Assembly: GCA_037951105.1 (NCBI GenBank)
Contig: JBAMJV010007172.1
Location: forward strand, 62,001-126,000
DNA length: 64,000 bases
Source of the DNA: Echinarachnius parma
Taxonomy: Eukaryota > Echinodermata > Echinoidea > Clypeasteroida > Echinarachniidae
Direction of reading: 5' to 3'
Shown: positions 34,433-45,099 of the stretch, one piece after another
Layout: every line of letters begins with the position of its first letter
Position numbering within the stretch: position 1 is the first letter of the stretch
Program-made: the position numbers and the translations under genes
Notes under the pieces: generated by a model
The model's input: only the letters and a program-made list of their open reading frames with translations
Database searches by the model: none
What the model was told of the DNA's origin: nothing

Positions 34433-34810
34433 AAACAAATAGGGGATGGATAACATTACATTTGTACTCAACTCTGTCTGTGCCAACCTATTACATCACA
34501 ATTTAGTTTGAATCCAATTGTTATTTGTTTTTAATGCTCAAAACAATGAGAAGTCAAGCATTGTACTGGGATTACCAGGGATTAAGAGATCCCCTCATAT
34601 ATTGTTGTCAATGTCATTGTATTTTGACATCTGTGCCTAACAGCACTCAAAGCAAGGAAGGTGTTTATATACCCTTGTGTTAACAGATTCATATTTCATG
34701 CATTGTGTGAATGAACGAACAAACAAATGATTGAATGAATGAATGGATGGACAGATGAATGGATGAATGAATATCAGTCAGTCAGTCAATCAATTAACCA
34801 ACCAGCTTAC

Positions 34811-34886
34811 CATCTCTAACTTTCTTCTTTGGCTTATCAGCTTTTGTCCTGTTTTCTGTTGATGTCCCTGCTGCTTGTGCTCCATC
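34811..34886 (-). CDS. SELENOS: SELENOS exon 5: Lys-rich linker
   Basis: The acceptor ctttctccgtag precedes codons for DGAQAAGTSTENRTKADKPK and KKVRD, plus one base, then donor GAGATG|gtaagc. It aligns in place and character with the human segment EEDSPGPSTSSVLKRKSDRKP. A low-complexity linker; identification rests on frame and position between two well-matched exons. Confidence 0.85.
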
Positions 34887-35049
34887 CTACGGAGAAAGGT
34901 ATAAAATTCAGGTATAAAAAGTGGTTCTTACAGCAAGTGGTATTTATTGTCCGGTTTAAACTGCTTTCTAGGGATACAAATATAGTGATCTTTATAGATA
35001 GCTGGTCTTAATAGACATTGGCCGTGGCTAGAGCAGGTTTGACTGCACT

Positions 35050-35118
35050 GGTTAGTGTTAGGGTTAGGGTTAGTTTGACTGCACTGGTTAGTGTTAGGGT
35101 TAGGGTTAGGGTTAGTTT
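35050..35118 (-). repeat. Interstitial TTAGGG tracts
   Basis: Two short gttagggttagggttag stretches separated by tttgactgcactggttagtg, itself part of the local tgtagacaggtttgactg repeat. Only two to four telomeric units each. Confidence 0.9.
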
Positions 35119-35169
35119 GACTGCACTGGTCATTTAAGCACAAACATGAGTATGATTGTTTCTACTATT

Positions 35170-35580
35170 ACATTATTTTAAGTTTGAAGTTTGAAGTTTA
35201 TTAACAACAACAGTATCATATATATGTACATAAATTAATGCTTACATACTATAAAAACACATTTATACAAAAGTTAAGGTTGTTGCTAAAAGAAAACCAA
35301 AAGTTAGCACAAGTGCTAGTCGAGATTGGTTCTCTCGTTTCACTATAGCGATAGCGTATCTTATATTACAAAATAAGCATTATACTAGATCTTAAGATTA
35401 TATTGTTTACATTCAAAATACAAAACATAACTAACTGCTAACATACATATAATTTATTTGTTCATCAAATACATTGTGAGGGCCTTACGAAATGAACATC
35501 TTGTTTCTTGTTCTCTAATTTTCTGAGGTAAGCTATTCCAAAGCTTTGGTCCGACAAAAGAAATAGTAAATGTAAATGTA
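35170..35580 (-). mobile_element. LINE 3' end in SELENOS intron 4
   Basis: On the minus strand ISFVGPKLWNSLPQKIREQE then TRCSFRKALTMYLMNK shows the G-P-x-L-W-N-x-L-P motif and a stop (TAA), followed by AT-rich 3' sequence toward 35170. Confidence 0.75.
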
Positions 35581-36698
35581 TTTATGCCTTAGTAGTACAA
35601 GAGTTAAGCAGATATATACGAGCAGGCACAGACTAGCACTGTATGGTACGCACAGGGTAAAAACAAATACTATTCTATTTGCATAGTGAGTTATAGATAA
35701 GTTGCAGTCATTCTTCTTGAGATAATGAACACTCACAGATAACCTTATTGTGGAAACTGTTTGTTTTTTAACAGCAATAATGTTAATTTCTGTCCATATA
35801 TCTGTCTGCATTATAATAGTGATCTGCAAATATTCATATATTCAGTGATAAGGAGGAAATTATTGAAAAAGCACACCAAGAAATTTTACTGTGAGATCAT
35901 GGCTGGCTAAACGAGGTATGACTTTATCAGGGCTCAACACTAACACTTGCCCTATTGCAAGGGGCAAGTCAAAATTGGTGTCGGGCAAGTAAAATGTCAT
36001 AAATGGTCTAGTTTTGTTGCCCGATCGGGCAACTAACATTTCTATTCAACTATATGAGAAAAATGTAATTCCTTGTGACTGTAAATCTAATCCACAATAT
36101 AAACTGGGCTCCAAAAGAAACTTATCACTTCTTCAGAGCGACACACATTAAAATCCAAAGCATAAACATTAATCATAATTGGGTATAGATTAGCTATAAT
36201 ACTCCTTAGCAAGCTCATCTAAACAAATTATGTTAGTTTTAGTCAACAAAGAATAAAATAAGGTGAAATCGCAAGAGGTCATTTTTCAAAAATCATAGAA
36301 ACTGCTCGCCTTCCAGGCACAGAGCTCGGTACGGACAATAGCCAGTCTAGTGGTTACATAACCCGCTTTGAAGTTGAATGAATAGCTTTTGAACGTTCTG
36401 AATAGACCGCCTTTCGTGGAGGTTCGCAGCGAGCAGTTTCTGTGATTTTTGAAAAGTGACCTGTAGTGATTCCATCACATTTTTCTATTTTTTAGCAAAA
36501 GCAAACTTTGAATTTTTCAGATATGCTTCATAAGGAGAATGATAGCTTATCTTTGATCAATTTGATGCTATGGATTTTAGTGAGCGTCGCTCTGAAAAAG
36601 TGATAAGTTTCTTTTGGAGCCTAGTTTAGAAACAAGCAAACATTTGCCAAGCAAATCCACTTGGATACTTGGAAGAGTTAAAGGATTATATTGCGTAC

Positions 36699-36788
36699 CT
36701 CTGTTACTTTCTTCTTTGATTTATAGCCGAGTCCTTTCTGATGACGCTCCCAATCCGCTATCTGCTCCTGTCTCTTCTCTTCCTCTTT
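36699..36788 (-). CDS. SELENOS: SELENOS exon 4: end of coiled coil
   Basis: The acceptor tctcttaccag leads into 30 codons reading KEEEKRQEQIADWERHQKGL and GYKSKKKVTE, then donor ACAGAG|gtacgc. It corresponds to human [23 protein letters not shown]. This is the segment next to the p97-binding region in the family. Phase 0 on both sides. Confidence 0.92.
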
Positions 36789-36837
36789 CTGGTAAGAGAA
36801 AAGGACATGATGAAGACAATATTGTATTGTTACAACA

Positions 36838-37153
36838 GGGGGGTGTTTCACAAAGATCTTAAGTTGAACTTAACTCTAAGTTGGATTTAGAAAGTATGGA
36901 AAGCCATTAGTTTCTTTTAAAAATTGTTGTAAAAGTCCTTTTTCAAAGGCATAAAATGTTGATTCAAATCATTAATATTTTTTATTATCAAGGAGATTTC
37001 ATGTTCTTGATGCAACATTTATGAAAAGTCAAAAATATACTTGCAGTTTTGCTTTTGAATATATTTAATTCTAAGGCTACAAATGGCTTTCCATACTTTT
37101 TAAGTCCAACTTACAGTTAAGTTCAACTAAGGATCTTTGTGAAACACCCCCCT
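36838..37153. mobile_element. Palindromic MITE family E, copy 2, near SELENOS exon 4
   Basis: aggggggtgtttcacaaaga on the left and ggatctttgtgaaacacccc on the right; it starts about 50 bases upstream (5' side) of the exon 4 acceptor. Confidence 0.87.
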
Positions 37154-37739
37154 GAGCTTACAACATCAAGGAAACAAATACCATCTCTGTAGTTTCTACG
37201 GCCCAAATTCTCATCAGTGGCACAACTTTACTCCGGGCTAAAAGACAGAAATTACCAGTAACTTTTTTAAATATGTCACACCTGTGAAATGTGACTTGCC
37301 CTCTGTCTTCATTATCAATGTAAAAACCCTCTGCAAAGTCATCCTCACAAAGTGTCTTGTTGACATTCCATCATAGTATAACCGGTCAACAGTAATATTG
37401 CGTCCTTGTTCATCCAGGACATAATATCAGTGGTGACAGGTTATACCATGACAGGTACATTATGATTAATCGAACCATTTGTCCTGATGCCTTTAGAAGC
37501 AGAAATAGATGGATTGATTTGGTAATGAAAGGAAACAATTATAATTTCTCCGGTGGCAAATAGCAACCGTCAACAGGCTACTGAAATTCCACTTGTGTGA
37601 AACAGATTAACCGGTTACTTGTAATTTCTGTCTCTTTAGCCTGGACTAAAGTTGAGGCACTGATGAGAATTCGGGCCTTTCATGTTTTTTTTATTTACTG
37701 GCCTAAGCTGGCCACGAGATAAAAACAACTAGATGGATC

Positions 37740-38530
37740 TTCGACTGCGCGCAGTCGAAAATTATGCCTCCGCTATCACGCGATTTCAATATCAAGCCCA
37801 AATTAACGTGCACTGAATTATTATTTTTGTTATTTTTCATATATTTTGAGTCCTGTGACCTTGACCATATGACCCCAACCTTTGATGGCTACATTGGCTC
37901 CCTAAGAAACATTCAGGTACCAAGTTTGATTGAAATCTGACATTCAGTGATTGAAATGTTGCCATTACAAGCCATTTTTGCATATATTGAGTCCTGTGAC
38001 CTTGACCTTTGACCTCATGACCCCCAAAATATAATCTGATCATTGCTACCCCGATGTGTACACTCATACCAAGTTTGAAATTGATCTGTTAACCGGTTCT
38101 TGAGATATCGCGAGAACAAGGCATTTTTGCACATATATTGAGTCCTGTGACCTTGACCTTTGATCTCATGAACACCAAAATCTAATCAGATCATTGTCAC
38201 CCCAATATGTACACTCAAGCCAAGTTTGAAGTTGATCCGTCAACCGGTTCTTGAGATATCGCGAGAACGAGGCATTTTTGCATATATATTGAGTCCTGTG
38301 ACCTTGACCTTTGACCTCATGACCCCTAAAATCTAATCAGATCATTGTCACCCCAATATATACCCTCATACCAAGTTTGAAATTGATCAGTCAACCGGTT
38401 CTTGAGATATCGCGAGAACGAAAACGGGACGTACGTACGGACGGACGGACGTACGGACGGACGGACGGACGGACGGACAACCCGAAAACATAATGCCTCC
38501 GGCCACTTCGTTGGCGGAGGCATAAAAATG
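37740..38530 (+). repeat. Tandem GGAC-type element, about four 150-bp internal units
   Basis: The end ttatgcctccgctatcacgc on the left and gttggcggaggcataaa on the right form an inverted boundary. gagtcctgtgaccttgacct starts at 37848, 37989, 38140 and 38291 (spacing 141-151 bp), each followed by ttgagatatcgcgagaac. A GGAC microsatellite occupies about 38431-38478. Confidence 0.85.
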
Positions 38531-38733
38531 ATGGGGCATCCTGAATTAGCATCCTGGTTTTTCATGTAAGAGGCCACATCAAGTTATGCATGAGGCAAAT
38601 CGTTCTAATCTCTGTCCCTATCCAAACTCACTGTTTGCCTGCCCTGGCATATACTATTACATCAATTAGAACTACAATAATCTTGCATGTAACAGAACCC
38701 ATCCAGTTAAGCATGGGGCCCTTTGCACAAACT

Positions 38734-38777
38734 TCTTCCAGTCTTCATACTCCTTGGCCACAGCATCATACTTTGCC
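38734..38777 (-). pseudogene. Second tandem copy of the SELENOS exon 3 3' half, frameshifted
   Basis: It has the same flanks but is 44 rather than 48 bases long (four bases lost after GAGTAT), so inclusion would shift the frame. Intron-like repeat sequence continues to about 38610, where a third, shorter copy of the unit begins. Confidence 0.55.
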
Positions 38778-38886
38778 TGCAGCATGGCTCTAGCTCTGGC
38801 ACATACATCAATTAGAACACAATTGGCAATCTGATCTTGCATGTAACAGGACTCATCCAGTTAAGCATGGGGCCATTTGCACAAAC

Positions 38887-38934
38887 CTCTTCCAGTCTCT
38901 GTGCATACTCCTTGGCCTCAGCATCATACTTTGC
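38887..38934 (-). pseudogene. Tandem copy of the SELENOS exon 3 3' half, frame intact
   Basis: 48 bases reading AKYDAEAKEYAQRLEE, flanked by ctgcag and gtttgt exactly as in the real exon 3. Being a multiple of three in phase 0 on both sides, it could be included between exons 3 and 4 without breaking the frame, lengthening the coiled coil by 16 residues. The preceding pyrimidine tract is poor. It is part of a repeat unit of about 160 bp with intron sequence. Whether it is expressed is unknown. Confidence 0.55.
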
Positions 38935-39044
38935 CTGCAGCATGGCTCTGGCTCTGGCACATACATCAATTAGAACTCAATTGGCAATCTGATATTGCAT
39001 GTAACAGGACCCATCCAGTAAAGCATGGGGCCATTTGCACAAAC

Positions 39045-39151
39045 CTCTTTCTGTTTCTGCGCATACTCCTTGGCCTCAGCATCATACTTTGCCTGCAGTT
39101 TCTCCCTGGCCTGGTCCATCTGCTCCTGACGTCTCAACACCTCATCGGCAC
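39045..39151 (-). CDS. SELENOS: SELENOS exon 3: coiled-coil region
   Basis: The acceptor ttctatcag is followed by codons for SADEVLRRQEQMDQAREKLQ and AKYDAEAKEYAQKQKE, matching the human VVKRQEALAAARLKMQEEL stretch in position and character. It ends GAG|gtttgt in phase 0. The second half of this exon with its donor is tandemly copied further along the gene at 38887-38934 and 38734-38777. Confidence 0.9.
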
Positions 39152-39453
39152 CTGATAGAAGGAAATGTCAAAATATGAAGAGTCTATACTTTGAACAAAA
39201 AATGATAGAGAAATGTTTTACAGTTAGAGATAATTGAAATAAAAACTGCTGAAAAACAAGGAAAATGATAAGAAAATAAATACATCTTGATATATTACAA
39301 GACAATATTTTGTATTACATGATGGAAGCTTTATCTAAATAAATTACATAGATTGATTTGTTGGTTTTTGCACATTAACTCCAAATATTATGAATAAACA
39401 ATTATAAAACATGAATTCATACAGAATAGCTATGATGTGTATTGGCCACTCAC

Positions 39454-39585
39454 TATATCTGGTGTATTCTGACTCCTGTTTGCGCTGCTTCTTCCATCCC
39501 TGTAGCCTTGAGTCCAGCCAATAGTTGAGGTAAACCAGGCCAATCACTCCAAACAGAATATACCAGCCATAGCTCGCTATGAACT
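39454..39585 (-). CDS. SELENOS: SELENOS exon 2: transmembrane helix and start of coiled coil
   Basis: The acceptor attagtttcag is followed by AG completing a Glu codon, then FIASYGWYILFGVIGLVYLN, a hydrophobic helix typical of the SELENOS membrane anchor (human ATYGWYIVF...). The remaining residues, YWLDSRLQGWKKQRKQ and ESEYTRY, are basic and helical, placing that side in the cytosol. The donor is GATATA|gtgagt. Confidence 0.93.
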
Positions 39586-40133
39586 CTGAAACTAATTTCA
39601 TGAAAACATACAATAACATTAGGGAGGACAGATTATTATTTTCAGATTCGAGAATCAATTGCCAATCTTAAACAGTTTGAGTGATTACAAAAAAAATATA
39701 TAAAATTAAAAACTGCTCGATACAAATTTGGTAAAACAACAATCTGAAATAGGCGAAGATTTGAGATTTTGAGGGCAAGATTACTGAAGATAGACCAGTT
39801 TCATGATTTCCAAGTTTTGATTGAAGGTCATTTGTTTGCAATTTATTCTCAAAGTGGAATTCCAGGCCATAGTTAGTTAATTGTCTAGCTGAATAAGGAG
39901 AGTGAGAGGAATGGAAACACGAGAGCAAACAAAAATTTGTTTAAATCAAAAAATGGCAGAAGCTCGCAAAATATTATGTCATGATCGATAGCAATTGCAA
40001 ATTGTCAGAATTACTGCAAAATACTGCAAATAAGGCATTACTAGGGCGAGGCTTAGGAACTGTTTTTTTTGTTTGTTGTCAGAATGACTTGGTCCTGTGA
40101 GTGCGATGAGAGGCTGTCCTAAACTTAAGTTGG

Positions 40134-40294
40134 CATTCTCTACCAACAGGTGTCAACGCACGACTACCGAAGCCTGCCCAGACGTGACTAAAAGAACCAA
40201 TGTTCTATACAAATTGAAAAAAGAACATCAGTTCTTTTAAAGTTTTACTTTTAGTCAGGCATGCCAAGTCGTGGGCATGTGTTGGTAGAGAATG
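40134..40294. mobile_element. Foldback MITE family H, copy 1
   Basis: cattctctaccaacaggtgt pairs with catgtgttggtagagaatg; gactaaaagaaccaatgttc pairs with gaacatcagttctttta in the centre. Confidence 0.82.
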
Positions 40295-40379
40295 ACCTAA
40301 AATGTTCATGGGCATTGGCATTGCCATATTCAGTGTTAGATTCAATTTATGGCCATGGATACACTTGTACTTCTTCACT

Positions 40380-41555
40380 ACTCACTAGCGCCCACACATA
40401 GGTACATTACAATAGCGTTGTGCGGAGATCAACCTCTTCCGCCCGCTGCACTATCCAACGCAAAAACATTTTTTGTCGGCTGATTTCTCCCTCCATTTAC
40501 CAGCAAATGCAAAAAAAAATTTGTTTATGTGATCCACAATTCATATACTTTAATAATAATTACCGACTCTGTTGTTTTGAAGACTGCAAAATGTAGGAAA
40601 AAAATGATTATTTCCCGTCCGTTTTCCTTACCGATGCGTCCTAAAACATAGCGTTCAACTGATGAACGGTACAGTGTACGAATGGGCGGTATGCTTATCT
40701 CCAGCGTATTAGCGTATATTGCGTGTAAATGGTCCAACTGATTGGTCTATTTACTTTAGTACATGTGTAGATGTGCTAAGCGCCACATCTACAAAGTATA
40801 TGGTCCACTTAGGTGGACCATTTACACGCAATATATGGTAATACACGGGAGATTACCATACTGCCTATTCATACACTGTACCGTTCATCAGTTGAACGTT
40901 GTGTGTTAGGATGCATCGGTAATGAAAACAGACGGGAAATAATCGTTTTTTTTCTACATTTTGCAATCTTCAAAACAACAAAGTCGGTAATTATTATCAA
41001 AGTATATGACTTAGGGATCACAAACAAAAAGTTTTTTTGCATTTGCTGGTAAACTTAGGGAGAAATCGGCCGACAAAAGTTGTTTATGTTTTGGACAGTG
41101 CAGCAGGCGGAAGAGGTTGATCTCCACACAATGCTACTGTAATGTACCTATGTGTGCTAAGCGCCCACATCTACAAAGTATATTGTCCACTCAGGTGGAC
41201 CATTTACACGCAATATATGGTAATACACGGGAGATTACCATACTGCCTATTCATACACTGTACCGTTCATCAGTTGAACGTTGTGCGTTAGGATGCATCG
41301 GTAATGAAAACAGACGGGAAATAATCCCTTTTTTCTACATTTTGCAAACTTTAAAACAACAAAGTCGGTAATTATTATCAAAGTATATGACTTGGGGATC
41401 ACATTAACGAAAGTTGTTTTGCATTTGCTGTTAAATTTAGTGAGAAATCGGCCGACAAAAATTGTTTATGTTTTGGATAGTGCAGCAGGCGGAAGAGGTT
41501 GATCTCCACACAAAGTCAATGCTACTGTAATGTACCTAAGTCACTTAGTGTGCTA
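40380..41555. repeat. Three copies of a 370-bp element in SELENOS intron 1
   Basis: The first copy (about 40380-40745) is inverted relative to the second (about 40800-41160) and third (about 41161-41555). Shared blocks: gtggaccatttacacgcaat, tcatcagttgaacg, cagacgggaaataatc and aggcggaagaggttgatctc. The second and third are close to identical. A short open frame (MDHLHAIYGNTREITILPIH) is kept in all three but no protein family is recognised. Confidence 0.82.
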
Positions 41556-41933
41556 GCGCCTAATCATTAGTTACACAAAATTAAAACAAAATCATGTCTT
41601 TTAATTTAATTTCATAGACTGTATTGGTTAAATTTTATTAACTCTAAATATACTCTAAATATCTTTTCATTTTGTCATGTTTGTTTGAATTTTTTTTTTT
41701 TTTCTTTGCATCATTTACATTTTACATATTATTTATTTGTAGCAAAAGATGACTATCAACATCTACGTTGTGTAGTACTAGTAGACCACTCATTTATTAA
41801 ACATCCAGCATTGTATCATGCACAAAGTGAACTGCCATGACTGCTCAGTTTTCAATCACATCGCCATCGGAAGTTTCAGTGCAGTCTCGGGCAGTATACA
41901 ATTTCAATACAGAGCTGAGCAGCGGGCACTTAC

Positions 41934-42024
41934 CGACTGTGAAGCCCGAAGCTACGGTCTCTGGCGTCTCGTTCGCCCCGTCCTCTGGCAGGTCTCGATG
42001 CTCGAAGAACCCCGAGCCCGTCAT
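41934..42024 (-). CDS. SELENOS: SELENOS exon 1: N-terminus
   Basis: It encodes MTGSGFFEHRDLPEDGANET, then PETVASGFTV plus one base, before the donor CACAGTCG|gtaagt. The chosen ATG (42024) gives a 37-residue segment before the Trp of the ASYGW motif, close to the 34 of human SELENOS. An in-frame ATG at 42102 would add 26 residues, so the inner start is preferred on length. Phase 1 out. Confidence 0.8.
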
Positions 42025-42715
42025 CTTCGCATGACACGACCGACCGCCAAAATAGACAAATACTGGTATATCGTCGTCTAATTCACTTTGAAAATAAGCC
42101 AAACAGTTGCCGAAATACTTTCCGTTAGAATATATACGGAAGGAAGAACCCTTTTTTCTTCAAAACAATAACTCAGTCACAGATTTAAATTCTTCACTTT
42201 CAGTTTCACGTACCGTCATTTATCGCAGAAAATAAATTGGCTGGGCTTTGGATCATCGTCCAAAATCATGTCAGCTAGGTAGCACATTATACTCGTACTC
42301 CACCTAGCTACTACAGTTTTTTCACCCCATGATACACACGAATTTGACATTTTATTATTATTTACGTTGAGAGGGAAATGTCCTGATAAGTCTTTAAATT
42401 GTCAACATTTGATTTAAATACATATCTGTCTAAATATAATATAAACTTGTATGTGATTGAAGAGATTGGTGTTGGGTTGAAATAATGGTTAGGTGAAATA
42501 TTATGGGGCGATACGCAAGTTGGCATTGTTTACATTTTTACAATGACGTGCTTATAAAACAAATGACCCGAGCTGTACTGCATGTGCATGCGATATGCTA
42601 ACCTAACCAGGCGCCGTACGTAGTGTACGGACGGCGCTGATCACAGTTAGCGATATGCATGCATGCTATGCACATTTTCCACTCCATTAGGAGTATTCTA
42701 GTCATATGCATGCTC

Positions 42716-42825
42716 TTCGATTACCAATTGATTTCAATTGGTAATTCTTTGATTACCAATTGATTTCAATTGGTAATTCTTTGATTACCAATTGATTTCA
42801 ATTGGTAATTCTTTGATTACCAATC
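42716..42825. repeat. 32-bp tandem repeat of small palindromes upstream of SELENOS
   Basis: gattaccaattgatttcaat then tggtaattcttt is repeated three times and begins a fourth; each unit contains the palindrome accaattg-attt-caattggt. Confidence 0.9.
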
Positions 42826-42974
42826 GTTCACTCCTCCAATTATATTGTTGCAAATTTTGTCAATGTATGTTATTGAAAAGATTTGGAAATAAATGTTATA
42901 TTGAACTTGAACTTGTGTCCACTTTTCTTGTTTCTCTTGGTTGGTCACTAAACAAAAGTTTGACTGTATATACA

Positions 42975-43283
42975 GGCCCATAGCCAGGGGCCGGGGTGCG
43001 TTGGGTGCGTATGCAGCCCCCCCCCCCCCCCCCCCCCCCCCAATAAAAAATAATTAAAAGTTCAGACAGGTCCACTTACCAGTCTCGGGTACACTTTTTA
43101 CTGGTCTTGAGTCTGCTTTTTATTGGTCTCGACCATCTAAACCAATGGTGTCGGACCCTCCCATGATTACACGACTCTAAACCAGTAGTCTCTGTCTCGA
43201 TCGGTCTCGGGCTCTGAGCCACGGTTCGGTCTCGGTCCCGTTTTTGTAAATTATGCACCCCCCTTGAAAAATCCTGGCCATAT
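42975..43283. mobile_element. MITE with CATAGCCAGG ends and C/G tracts (family J)
   Basis: Left gcccatagccaggggccggg and right gaaaaatcctggccatatgc are inverted. A run of over 20 C follows the left end. The start of the window (about 40-100) holds a related fragment (gcagctaggatttgtccagt with a G run). Confidence 0.6.
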
Positions 43284-43636
43284 GCGTTGAGAGGGGGGTG
43301 GGGGTGGTGGGGGGGGGGGGGGGGGGGGGGGGTGGTGTCCAGGGTGGGAGGGGTATATTTTTAAGTTCATTATCAGGAGGTTATATTCTTACTTGATAAA
43401 ATTATGGTATTTAGGGAGAATGGGAGATGCAGATTTGTGATAAAGCCCTTGTAAAAAAGTACTGCGGTACAACTGCAGTAAATTTACCGCAGTAATATTG
43501 CAGTACTTGTACTGCGGTACTCGGCTACTCACAGCACATTTACTCCGGTAAATTGGTCGGTAACTGCGGTACTACTGAGGTACTGTTGTGGTACTGCAGT
43601 ACTACTGCTGTACTTCGGTACTACCACAGTACTACC

Positions 43637-44052
43637 AGAGCCCGGGGGGGTACTCAGATTATAGTAGGACGGGGGTGTGCGGCTGAGACCTCCAAACCCA
43701 TACCCACATCTAAGGGTCCTTTTGCGAAAAGGGGACCCATGTCTAAGGATTTTTTTCGCCTGCGGCGCATGTTTTGGGCGTATTTCCCGCTGCGGGGCAT
43801 GTGTTTTGGCGTATTTCCCGCCAATTTTGTGGTTTTAAGTTAGCGAGCGTAGCGAGCTTGAAAATTTTTGCTATTTCACATCGGCTAACCCAAAAATCCC
43901 GTATAAAAAAGGGGAAATTTGAAAAAGGGGACCCATGTCTAAGGATTTTTTTGATGAAAAGGGGACCCATGTCTAAGGACCTTTCTTGAAAAAGTCACCC
44001 TTCCGAGCGGCACATCCCCGTATACCCAATATACGTGAGTACCCCCCCCGGG
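43637..44052. mobile_element. Element with CCCGGGGGGGTACTCA ends, copy 1
   Basis: agcccgggggggtactcaga on the left and gtgagtaccccccccgggta on the right are inverted. The interior repeats aaaaggggacccatgtctaa three times. No ORF of note. Confidence 0.75.
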
Positions 44053-44381
44053 TACCGGAGTACTACTACAGTACGCGTACTGCGAATTGTGTGATAGTAC
44101 TGCCAGTACTGCATTTGTACTGCATTAGTACTGCAGTACTACTGCAGTAGTACCGCAGTAGTACCGCGGTAGTCTGCAGTAGTAGTGTAGTACCACATGT
44201 ACTACGACTAATGCAGTAGTACCGCAGTACTACTACAGTACGCGTACTGCGAATTGTGTGATAGTACTGCCAGTACTGCATTTGTACTGCATTAGTACTA
44301 CAGTACTACTGCAGTGGTACCGCAGTAGTACCGCGGTAGTCTGCAGTAGTACCACATGTACTACGACTAATGCAGTAATAC

Positions 44382-44888
44382 CCCAGGGGGGGGGGGGGGG
44401 CACTCAAATTATTTTTTGACGGGGGTGTGCCTCACGGAACTCTGAAATGGGGGTCTGAAGAGCTGACTACAAGCACAAAATATAGGGTCTTTGGAGCTAC
44501 AAAAACCCTGAAACGGGAGTTATGGGGTCTAAGGAGCAGACTAAAACTACAAAAAACATAGACATGGAGCTACCAAAGACCTACGGAAACCCTCAAAAAG
44601 GCTCAAATGGTGGTCCAAGGAGCCGAACTAGAAGGGAAAAATGGACTTGGCGCTAGTCAAATACATAGCCAAGTCATTCTGGGGGACTATGGAGCCGAAC
44701 TACAAGAAGAATAATGGACTTGGCGCTACTCCACTACCTAGCCAAGTCATTCCGGGGGTCTATGGAGCGTCAATTTTTGAAAATCGGGTATCTTTAGAGC
44801 TGCGATTGGGTGTGAAAAAGGGGTTCTTTTAAGCGGCACATACCCGTCTTACATTATACATGAGTGCCCCCCCCCCCCCCCCCCGGGG
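44382..44888. mobile_element. Element with CCCCGGGGGGGCACTCA ends, copy 2
   Basis: Left cccagggggg...gggcactcaaatta, right tacatgagtgcccccc...ccccgggg. The interior shares gacgggggtgtgc with copy 1 but is otherwise different (gagccgaactacaag repeats). A relative of copy 1 inserted in the same array. Confidence 0.75.
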
Positions 44889-45099
44889 TAATACCACAGT
44901 ACTACTGCAGTTTTTTTGCAGTACTCGCAGTACTTTTTTACGAGGGGTTAGTTTTGTATTTATGGATTAGGCCTATACTAATACTACTTAAAGTGATCCA
45001 TGTAAAGTGTCTAACTCCACGAAAAATACTTGGAGCTTCCTCGTTTCTCTTCTGCCGTGTTGTTTAGCTTATGGTAAGAGAAGAATAAAATAGGGTTCG

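Larger units (their letters stand above)
38610..39100 (-). repeat. Tandem repeat spanning the SELENOS exon 3/intron 3 boundary
   Basis: Three to four units of about 160-165 bp, each with a donor-proximal part of exon 3, the gtttgtgcaaat donor and intron text ending in a stretch read on the plus strand as catgtaacaggacccatcc. The copy at 39045 is the functional exon. Units are very similar, so the expansion is recent. Confidence 0.85.
33431..42024 (-). other. SELENOS: Gene locus: selenoprotein S (VIMP), complete coding region
   Basis: Six exons on the minus strand (41934-42024, 39454-39585, 39045-39151, 36699-36788, 34811-34886, 33431-33516) join with agreeing phases and GT/AG introns into 193 residues plus stop; the human protein is 189. 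Selenoprotein S is a single-pass ER-membrane protein that recruits p97/VCP and Derlins for ER-associated degradation and has a C-terminal redox-active selenocysteine. Visible here: a short N-terminal segment, one membrane helix after ASYGW, a long charged coiled coil, a Lys-rich linker, and a Gly-rich tail ending Gly-Gly-Sec-Gly. The order and spacing match the family throughout. Splice sites were assigned by eye. Confidence 0.93.
43450..44945. repeat. TACTGCAGTAC array, split by two C/G-ended elements
   Basis: Degenerate repeats of gtactgcagtac and tactactgcagtag occupy 43456-43636, 44052-44385 and 44888-44940. The middle block contains two near-identical units of about 165 bp that share cagtacgcgtactgcgaatt. 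Confidence 0.88.

Noticed and set aside
41837-42081. Plus-strand open frames opposite SELENOS exon 1
   Set aside because: They are shadows of the real minus-strand coding exon; the minus frame alone matches a known family and joins exon 2.
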